Shown here piece after piece: positions 25,501 to 28,491 of a stretch of DNA of 28,491 nt (its first letter is position 1; every line of letters begins with the position of its first letter). The notes beneath the pieces are model-generated. The model saw only the letters and a list, made by a program, of their open reading frames with translations, was not told where the DNA came from and made no database searches. The position numbers and the translations under genes were made by a program. The stretch spans positions 1 through 28,491 of the forward strand of contig JANBQC010000363.1 in NCBI GenBank assembly GCA_027576995.1. The letters run 5' to 3'. This stretch comes from Dimargaris cristalligena (taxonomy: Eukaryota; Kickxellomycota; Dimargaritomycetes; Dimargaritales; Dimargaritaceae).

Positions 25501-28491
25501 TACCGTTATTGCTCAAGTGGAACATGCCGAGATTACCGCATGTTTAAGCTGGGATTCGTCCCAGATAGGCCAAAACTACGTGGAGTCCTTGGCCCAGCAC
25601 TTCTGTACCTTATTCAATGGACTGGTTTGCGCCCTCACCGATTCGGAAAAGCACACTCTTGTCCAGGATCTTTCGATGTTATCCGCTGATGAAACCGCCT
25701 TAGTCACGGAACAGTTCGCCTGTCCGACTCTGGCCATTGATTTCGAAGCATGCGTGCCGGACCTTTTTACTCGTTCAGTTCAGATCAGACCAAACACTAT
25801 TGCCGTGGAGTACGAGGATACTAAATGGACCTATACGTATTTGTACAGCCAGTCCCGCAGTCTCGCCCAGCGGCTGCTAGACCGAGGGATCCCGCGTGAG
25901 ACACCCATTGGCCTACTCATTGACCGGGTACCCAGTACGATTGCAGCATTCATGGGCTTACAGTTGTCAGGGGCGGTTTTAGTTCCCCTTGACCCTACTT
26001 TCCCCATTGAGCGTATCCAGTATATCATAGAAGACTGCGGCATAAACCTAGTTCTTACCAATATGGCGGACCAGTTCAAACTCGATGCTATTTGCCTAGC
26101 CCTCACCCAAGTCGAAATTCAACCAATCGACTCATGGCTTACACCCCTCCAACTACCCCAAGACCGGCTGCCAGTCCTCCCGCACATTCGCTCCTCCGAC
26201 CTCTCCTATATAGTTTATACATCTGGAACCACGGGTCGGCCCAAGGGCGTTCAAATCGAACATCGTTTAATGGGCAACTTTGTCCAACAATTGGAATCAA
26301 CGGTGGGTATTACCACGGGTCTACGCCTAATGCAGAATATGGCGATGACCTTTGACGGTGCCTTACTCGAAATATTTACCGGTCTTTGCAAGGGCGCCAC
26401 CCTTGTTCTTCGGACGGATTTGCTGGACACACTACCCAAGGTGAATGGTTTATTCGCCACCCCTACTGTATTAGCGTCGCTTGACCCGGCACAATACCCT
26501 AGACTTAAAACAGTCATCTCCGGCGGAGAGGCCCTTCCTCGCGAAGTGGCCGAACGCTGGGCCCACCACTCTCGAGTGTTCAATATGTACGGGCCCACCG
26601 AGGTTCTGGCCTCACACACTTTCGAGTACAGCCTCGGCGACTCCATGACTATCGGGTTCCCAGTACCTAATACCAAGGGCTATATTCTCGATTGCTTCTT
26701 GCGCCCGGTTCCGATTGGGGTTCGTGGTGAAATCTATGTTGGTGGTGCGCAGGTCACGCGGGGTTATGTCAACCTGCCCGAACTCAATAAGGCAAGATTA
26801 ATCACCAACCCTTTTACCGGAGAAGGCAATATATATCGTACAGGGGACTCTGCCCGCTGGCTACCCAATGGCACCGTTGAATACTTTTCTCGCCATGACG
26901 ACCAGGTAAAAATCCGCGGTCATCGAATTGAACCTCAAGAAATTGAAACAGTTCTTCTTAGCCATCCAGATGTCCAGAGTGCTGCCGTGGTCATTATCAG
27001 TCGAAGTGTCTACGCCTTCGTCTGCCCTGGTTCCGTTTCCATCGGGTCCGTTAAGTCGCACATTAGCCGAATACTGCCAGCCTATATGAACCCCAAAGCC
27101 CTATTCAGTATTGACGACTTACCCCGGAACACTAACGGTAAGACCGACAAGCACGTATTGGCGGCAAATATTGCTGAATTAACCTCAATGTCTGCTGGCC
27201 GTGCCATTACAGCACCGCAGACTTCAGCTCAGATCCTGGTTGTGGAGGCCCTCAGCCAGACTTTGGATATTCCCTGTGAGGAGATTGACATTCACGATTC
27301 ATTTTTCCAACTCGGCGGTGATTCGATTTCGGCCATTCGCCTGTCCTCCCTCTGTCGAGACCATGGTCTATATATATCCATCGCCCAGGTGTTTAATTGC
27401 ATCAATATCATTGAGCTGGCCGAGTGTGCTACTCATCACACCAACTTTGGCAATTCATCAGAAACCAGCCTCCCCACCCATTACAAGCCCTACAGCTTAC
27501 TTGGCGAAAAAGATCTTACTTCCTCAATGGTGGAATCTCTCCTACAAGAGGCCACCTCCCAATTAAACATAGACTTGGATGAAATCACCGATATTCTATC
27601 GACTTCTGGACTTCAATTGGGCTTCCTCGTGAATACTCTTAAAGACCCAAGCTCGTATATGGTGCAGCAGTCCTTTACCATTTCTGGGGACCTAGACTTG
27701 GATCGCCTCCAGAAAGCCTGGCACCAGTTGGCTGAGCAACACGATATCTTGCGAACGAAATTCTTCCGGCCTGAATCTCTATCAAGTCACTCCTTCCTCC
27801 AGGTCATCACTAAACGGTGCGACATTGAATGGTCAGTCCATACGGATATAGTCGACGACTGGTCCACATTGGAAAAAATCTACTTTAAAACCGACCGTCA
27901 ACGGGGCTTTACATTTGACGAGCCCCTATTGCGGATGGCCTTCTTCACCTCACCGGCCACCAGCGATCTCCGTCACTTGTGTTTCTTGACCTTCCACCAT
28001 GCCCTACTCGATGCCTGGTCTCAGAATATTGTGTTGACCCAACTGGTTGACCTATACCACGGTACGGAGCCTACCCCTTCCACCCAGTTTAGTAGTTACA
28101 TTTCCCACCTCCAAAGCTCCGACCAATTCCCACTCCAACAATTCTGGAAAAGGACACTGGAGAATGCCCACCCCACCCCACCCATTCATTTCCCTGTTCA
28201 CCCCGCCGAATCCCTGGATTGCAATTATGGAACATATCACTCTGCGCTGTCGCCAACTCTTGCAAAACTACATACATTCTGTCGCCAGCAGAGTATTACT
28301 CTCAATTCCCTCCTGCGCGGTGTATGGGCCCTTACTCTTTCCCGCTACCTAGGCGAGTCTGACGATATTTCGTTCGGCGTCCTCACTTCTGGTCGCAATG
28401 CACCCGTACCGGGTATTCAAAATATGGTGGGCATGTGTATCAATACTCTACCCTTCCGAGTCTCACTGAACCTATCGACGACCGTAACCGA
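12740..28491 (+). CDS. Giant multimodular nonribosomal peptide synthetase (5' part, runs off the window)
   Basis: One uninterrupted frame of 5250 codons plus two bases, with no stop and no visible intron; the 3' end is outside. NRPSs activate amino acids as adenylates (A), load them on a phosphopantetheine carrier (T), epimerise them (E) and join them (C). Domain order: half C (residues 1 to about 260); A1 (about 268-735); T1 (Ser 794); E1 (about 845-1315); C1 (HHxxxDG at 1464); degenerate A2, T2 and C2 (about 1780-2775); A3 (about 2808-3275); T3 (Ser 3331); E2 (about 3385-3850); C3 (HHxxxDG at 4014); A4 (about 4335-4810); T4 (Ser 4862); C4 (HHxxxDA at 5086, cut). The reading phase was checked at the A-core, T and C motifs and is the same throughout. 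ATG 12740 is the first ATG after an in-frame TGA at 12713. Product and gene name are unknown; no tailoring gene lies upstream. Assignment as NRPS is certain, final length is not. Confidence 0.97.
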   Translation, partial: MFDLPPAVPIVTPSLTAVSTDYQSAIALPLSKPRISLAGYSSWVSILAFPGTLGAEHHSFVQTHRMATAIILSRYYRRPAVAFAHWRGQPSSPAVNGQVPEPFQLVLARVDPDSPISPAMLQNNAPIHIPESSGYVIEVILHTAINGSREMNPRSESGNSHSQSKEVEADPHIADLLAKSTAHLAIGCTNNQAEFTQITITYARAQYRDSAVAEFANQFVTVCAAVTQALKSDRPILIRDIAWVCNQERLRLLDFSHVNRPVQEVGQPIHHLFSDCARRYPDHLALIHGPDEWTYAQLDYASSELARVLVDRYGALPEVRIALLIPKSIAYNMVILAVFKSGAAYVPLDPDYPSDRIRFVLEDSGATLLITAEAVLGSVPDQLQIPTLTVDPYAQRPVTQVPLDFQSFPSSPSDLAYIIYTSGTTGRPKGVLVEHQGVANMATDPRLNDAYGPGRRTLQTGSIAFDGVLSITFRSLCSGSTLVISTDNLLEDLQNVNTGFLVTSFLSRLSPLDFPEMDVIVFGGESLLPEQQERWSPHCLLANHYGPTEGTVYSNMALIGPDDDITIGRPIRNVFNLVVDDDLQLVPVGVPGELLIGGVGVARGYQNLPELTAKKFIPNPFGEGRVYRTGDYVRWLPNGMIEFIGRIDNQIKLRGYRIEIDEIENVASQFSGLQQCVAVVVQDTLVLYASPISLDITGLLDYLRERLSKQMVPELVVPMADFKTTVMGKLDRQSLPAVGHLILKNSLSSITRSCIEAPHSEVEEDLRRVWGQVLQLDPDRISTTDHFFRIGGDSISAILLVSRGQQMGYQLTVPLIYQYPELRLLAQHIKIGTNNQANINSAYQEQILGEVALTPIQRWFSVTGLRNPHHFNQSFTLTVNPKATLSLAAISDAFVALANHHDILRARFQPDEGDQQWVQTIPTAAAVPADFLLLEETVSSEDYANFILRVQSSLNLTTGPVLAAVLIHNSECKSQSRLFITIHHILVDLIAWRILIEDLNTLFRGASLPPKTLPFQAWATQLGDYAATLSADIWPTQVDTDKPIADIGDLLPPPEWDTVGTQAARLSTSSEFDSDATQSLFELAPKLRVTPRDLLLATFTHAFATTIGLDQVTYCMESHGREPWSSDQDITRTVGWFTALYPLVLRVQLEQSLLDLLHHTKEAIQQIPMKGLPYALLKYTPGVAAEERAKLGAKTPAHLDVQFNYFGRFNGSNSDLMDDLLSIEWSDYFGLHDFAPHDRVIYDINPMPTVAGNCLRLIIEYNPLVYHRGVIDEFMAKWRHNLMQLANSINQPHSIDVEPLLTRFDFDHLRLSDTEFQEVISEVRRRQIPLDQVEDLLPCIALQGGLLTGLTSDATAYLVQAAFKIHGPLNADRLLKAWQAVSQQHTALRTIFIESSSKQSQGYIQAVLRSCSTAWTISEQPLKSLEEFLAHNRRRGFTLQEHMVRNFVFPTANSQVHQVIVTFHHSLCDGWSLPLLLQAWTEAYHHPNQPIPNPSASFTSVVHHVGQLHSDLTKPFWVEFLRDAPTTPAPLILLGSAGSPGWAEYLTSIDIPRADLTRCSQAHNVTVATLLRAAYALVLGRLLNQDDVVFGVTLSGRNLGLLGIDQTIGPCTNTLPFRVRLGHTSISSWLRTLHQDQVDMIPFEHSRLTDISRRTSLGRSGSLFQTLLGMENFPNFVTDLSHDFTLSDLRVHEFTEYPLAVNFIDAPCKIKVKVFYNTSNFSESAISLLIGMIQSVLRQISSVDTNTTVDQLALAVLPPNLQSVSELAANNMGGTLQPSSLVQIWDATIRDHSRHPAYVSKEYILSYGQVDQLADALVFRSSQILKQNRPSIVALVDSVEHLLVCLVSTVKLGAHLTLLASPCTLDQLTVCIELTASGAVWLPATKVEEIRPFLNGVVELVTISNVAEEHTNGAYVSHRFKPPTDVQDPSLSFISQKNSGDPVLYTASGSCIQSTLASTQHFVSDTTSIIFDYSVFLDTPQAAWLALLSLSSHGTIHALDLPLDKYNRLTSCRVTAADSLGNDLDESNRLVLCDLAQTRWSDRISLVKPTDSCLIFIESIFHGHQRVTEEQLASQSFPNVAKPSINYSLGVLDCHGHPCPPGIIGRLTFSPPLSSDFPIPERYPILGYRDCTNLVHVLGPITQRVTVKDQQVHLGVLSQALVNAGALSPRCLILPDERIVALVANITEAELTRLEQSVAPPGTSPTLAPHAIISTHAFPHVTGLAEHLLPYFAQAYLATLPFRQSESMSETEWWLTVVVNELSASSTYSGDCSTTPLLRTSLAATLAQLELLQHRIQTKFGVNMPLGDLVKHAELRTLAPIIFERVRQGPAKQSGDLYVKETNITSLPTSLLPCRVQPVSDRQRQIYSLSRLGDYTKQFYHQCVITFQAPLRLEVVQQAIEFLSFTFESLRTQFIPVQGVVACYVFSRVQVRVTETKLMTFQELSTDELFSEEVRLNLDQGIPSQVDLYNFSTPNEEGVTSAVCLRVHDIVADSHLFSRMVNYLIMGLYGGSLDNADPFMAKVNSSQTFYKETATNYWKTLLYEPPTELTLPLGHTRPLLSNFRSATVHSELDPKLVESLTNLESTGSFSQGDIWLALFASFLRRLTSQDDIIVDYSSLEDQYGNQMVRARGQPTAYIPIRCSGNWPTHIPQLAEHISLQRRQSMSQPTPSVDFYSSLVNHLGLIRISGLARARVSIYPESHDKFGHNNSRVIFPGNSQSLFTYDLELVIRETASTYLCGLRFNPEILESPTAERLICNFLHYVQACLYPERPWTNALIVSPNESRILLQEFALGGLTAEQMAVELPASVPRLFNHVVALYPNQTATEVCGQALTYLDLMGRIHLVATGLRRAQIQPEDKIGLIVTNHPDTVVGMLAIWFVGAIYVPIDCKLPAKRQKYVIETTNCSLVLNTTNMLSRLPNILALSDLLEDSANSGNWAEIYNNHPDDLAYIVFTSGTTGRPKGVMVTHGSLNYLISNPVFKDFREAKQRLMMGSSPGFDAFILISLITLCNGSTLVFYDDNLAETLRQVNQAWLVPSVINRLNPSDYPNLKKLCIMAEPLSRKLVDKWSAVPHIYNGYGPTETTIASHFTRISSTGPITIGRPIPYYECYILDSQLQLVPIGAVGEICIGGVGVCRGYINRPDLNPIKFIDNHFTGRGKLYRTGDLGRWLTNGHVECLGRMDSQVKLRGFRIELDEIRSVLMRQPRVQDCIVFVHDQFLVTYVFPESAANNDELHIALADSLPNYMIPSYFMGLPTVPLTVNGKCDTKFLQSHFIKHLATQRKQAPLSNLALDPSSQAVEALTQALIDVLGLTFDQINLQLSFVKLGGDSISAIQLSSKCRQLGFTLPTSAILRSRTLGSLVSDMEAANSTVDQTNLLRAIQYHTPFPITSTQQWFFDHPWGNLNHFNQSFALELTGPLSALQIESALLRLINYHAILRCQFTKDGPNSPNQWAQCILPPFAGLPIPVVEVIASLSDCPSQFTSLQSSLDISKGHHLAAGLITLSERNINSSTDLASHSTAPSQTAPRQLLFLTIHHLVVDSVSWSILLEDLTRLLDGHSPVPQHLSFATWATELAEWAKQVDPVLGHQLPPMPSSSSLPLISPDNLVFNTWGNLRRLSITLDRNHSDVLMAVDAFLIQPLELMLAGLFRALYSLTQASTITVVNKSHGRHSWDSSLDPSRTIGWFTALVPCLARASPDTTTVDFIKLAKQALRSSHGTEGLHHGLQKMVNCPGLTTSAGRPYAPIDVVLNYLEHTVDHATLAQQGRGPWSVCPELISNLAVCDSDELCTQLLEIIGLPTPNGLVFTANYCPQVIATGVIESLLANFHDSLISMIELFDKTPGPSLWTPADFPDLNATLPELAKLESELSSVGLSPLDVEDLYPMLPMQQGMWTATAKDPSGYMIQLAFTVTGVSDLDQLETATRALVADHAILRTTFLTTWSSPHCDGVQIITRAPRFDWHVLQQWSDVGADSEDAFLVANQIRGFTLDEPLLRVYVKQLSSNSFRYLLTIHHALIDGWSMGLIIKQLRVHLQNGNPSQAAATPLLRNYVSYCLQSYTPEAESFWRNYLQGVEQPTELELPQPVDKPELRHMSVIHFTLFSDYGRVLRIAKHLGCTPYTLVKAAWAILLSRYTGQTDVIFGNTATGRALPLAGIDSLVGCLINTVPFRVRFDSNMLVSELISSINTTSQQMVLFEHHHVAKINEWVDGEVRPSDMFNTLVVYENYPDIGLGDLNHTVTFTDTKSAGSTDYPFTVIAQVEHAEITACLSWDSSQIGQNYVESLAQHFCTLFNGLVCALTDSEKHTLVQDLSMLSADETALVTEQFACPTLAIDFEACVPDLFTRSVQIRPNTIAVEYEDTKWTYTYLYSQSRSLAQRLLDRGIPRETPIGLLIDRVPSTIAAFMGLQLSGAVLVPLDPTFPIERIQYIIEDCGINLVLTNMADQFKLDAICLALTQVEIQPIDSWLTPLQLPQDRLPVLPHIRSSDLSYIVYTSGTTGRPKGVQIEHRLMGNFVQQLESTVGITTGLRLMQNMAMTFDGALLEIFTGLCKGATLVLRTDLLDTLPKVNGLFATPTVLASLDPAQYPRLKTVISGGEALPREVAERWAHHSRVFNMYGPTEVLASHTFEYSLGDSMTIGFPVPNTKGYILDCFLRPVPIGVRGEIYVGGAQVTRGYVNLPELNKARLITNPFTGEGNIYRTGDSARWLPNGTVEYFSRHDDQVKIRGHRIEPQEIETVLLSHPDVQSAAVVIISRSVYAFVCPGSVSIGSVKSHISRILPAYMNPKALFSIDDLPRNTNGKTDKHVLAANIAELTSMSAGRAITAPQTSAQILVVEALSQTLDIPCEEIDIHDSFFQLGGDSISAIRLSSLCRDHGLYISIAQVFNCINIIELAECATHHTNFGNSSETSLPTHYKPYSLLGEKDLTSSMVESLLQEATSQLNIDLDEITDILSTSGLQLGFLVNTLKDPSSYMVQQSFTISGDLDLDRLQKAWHQLAEQHDILRTKFFRPESLSSHSFLQVITKRCDIEWSVHTDIVDDWSTLEKIYFKTDRQRGFTFDEPLLRMAFFTSPATSDLRHLCFLTFHHALLDAWSQNIVLTQLVDLYHGTEPTPSTQFSSYISHLQSSDQFPLQQFWKRTLENAHPTPPIHFPVHPAESLDCNYGTYHSALSPTLAKLHTFCRQQSITLNSLLRGVWALTLSRYLGESDDISFGVLTSGRNAPVPGIQNMVGMCINTLPFRVSLNLSTTVT
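13535..16690 (+). other. NRPS loading module A1-T1-E1
   Basis: A1 has intact core motifs: FKSGAAYVPLDPDYP, YTSGTTGRPKG (from 14000, ATP-binding loop), NHYGPTE, YRTGDYVRW, GRIDNQIKLRGYRIE and the GKLDR lysine. Pocket residues read by alignment with PheA are D-G-S-F-V-G-H-V-Y-K; I cannot name the substrate. T1 carries FFRIGGDSISA with the phosphopantetheine Ser at 15119. E1 has TPIQRWF, HHILVD (15686; the usual following Gly is Leu), ESHGRE (16088), RTVGWFTALYP and QFNYFGRF. The catalytic His and Glu are present, so the first residue is probably delivered in the D form. Confidence 0.85.
16715..18010 (+). other. NRPS condensation domain C1
   Basis: C1 starts after a linker with VEDLLPCIALQGGLL, carries an intact HHSLCDGWS (17129-17155) and later FGVTLSGRN and IGPCTNTLPFRVRL. 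It directly follows E1, so it should take a D-configured donor (DCL role). Its acceptor carrier would normally be T2, but T2 is degenerate; T3 is the next carrier with a serine. Confidence 0.85.
18080..21060 (+). other. NRPS degenerate A2-T2-C2 block
   Basis: Length and weak similarity mark a complete A-T-C unit, but the key residues are gone. In A2 the TSGTTGxPKG loop is replaced by YTASGSCIQSTLA (about 18572-18610), and no YGPTE, YRTGD or GRxDxQ motif is visible. In T2 (about 19570-19720) the region before LLQHRIQTKFGVNMPLGDL has no GGxS; the serine position is Leu or Thr. In C2 the motif is VHDIVADSH (20198-20224) instead of HHxxxDG. I read the block codon by codon: no stop occurs. It cannot carry out adenylation, loading or condensation by the known mechanisms. 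Confidence 0.85.
21160..24290 (+). other. NRPS A3-T3-E2
   Basis: A3 keeps FTSGTTGRPKG (from 21599), NGYGPTE, YRTGDLGRW, GRMDSQVKLRGFRIE and the NGK lysine. Pocket residues are D-A-L-W-C-M-G-I-A-K, mostly hydrophobic; the A5-preceding GGE is MAE. T3 has KLGGDSISA with Ser at 22730. E2 retains STQQWFF, HHLVVDSVSW (23348) and RTIGWFTALVP, but the ESHGRE-type motif is KSHGRH (23738-23755) and the FNYLG motif is VLNYLE. With both glutamates of that motif gone, E2 is predicted to be weak or inactive. Confidence 0.85.
24360..27440 (+). other. NRPS module C3-A4-T4
   Basis: C3 has the linker VEDLYPMLPMQQGM, an intact HHALIDGWS (24779-24805) and VGCLINTVPFRVRF. A4 has YTSGTTGRPKG (from 26216), GGEALP, NMYGPTE, YRTGDSARW and QVKIRGHRIE; the usual GRxD is SRHD. 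Pocket residues are D-G-L-F-I-G-M-A-S-K, suggesting a neutral side chain. T4 has FFQLGGDSISA with Ser at 27323. This is a complete elongation module. Confidence 0.88.
27530..28491 (+). other. NRPS condensation domain C4, cut by the window end
   Basis: The N-terminal half and part of the C-terminal half of a C domain are present: linker LDEITDILSTSGLQLGFL, HHALLDAWS (27995-28021, Gly to Ala in HHxxxDG), FGVLTSGRN and VGMCINTLPFRVSL near the end. At least one further A-T unit or a terminal cyclising C domain is expected beyond the window. Confidence 0.85.

Noticed and set aside
14089..28277. Many short frames on both strands within the NRPS
   Set aside because: All are shadows of the NRPS frame, which carries the real motifs at every position.

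Overview
The window looks like nuclear DNA of a fungus. It carries a fungus-specific Kre2/Mnt1-type (GT15) mannosyltransferase, pyrimidine-rich leaders in front of ATGs, scattered TA and CT microsatellites, and a very large fungal-style nonribosomal peptide synthetase (NRPS). No gene shows an intron I can support, and the NRPS frame stays open for 15.75 kb, which would suit an intron-poor early-diverging lineage (for example Zoopagomycota/Kickxellomycotina). That placement is inference only; no marker here settles it.

Layout, all genes on the + strand: (1) 1-1163, non-coding leader with CT-rich tracts and a TA repeat. (2) 1164-2420, type II membrane alpha-mannosyltransferase of the Golgi glycosylation pathway. 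(3) 2421-4053, intergenic, ending in a CCAAT-bearing promoter candidate. (4) 4054-5283, MoCF/CinA-like (molybdopterin-binding fold) protein with a probable mitochondrial presequence. (5) 5284-7931, intergenic, no convincing gene. (6) 7932-8753, an unrecognised secreted-type low-complexity protein with two glycine-rich hydrophobic segments, an Asp-rich patch and a basic nuclear-localisation-like stretch. (7) 8754-12739, gene-poor and AT-richer, with small inverted repeats and one doubtful ORF. (8) 12740 to the window end, the 5' 5250 codons of an NRPS whose 3' end lies outside.

The NRPS reads: half C domain - A1-T1-E1 - C1 - [A2-T2-C2, all three degenerate] - A3-T3-E2 - C3-A4-T4 - C4 (cut). 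Three A domains keep their core motifs and have different pocket residues. E1 keeps its catalytic motifs; E2 has lost the glutamates of the EGHGRE-type motif. The most unusual feature is that one contiguous A-T-C block (about 18080-21060) lacks the ATP-binding loop, the phosphopantetheine serine and the second catalytic-motif histidine, yet is open without a stop over about 3 kb. Removing it in thought leaves C1 + A3 + T3 as one complete module, so the block may be an inert spacer inside a functional module.

The two housekeeping-type genes and the secreted-type protein have no visible pathway link with the NRPS. No tailoring enzyme, transporter or regulator of a classical biosynthetic cluster is seen upstream; any cluster partners would have to lie downstream of the window.
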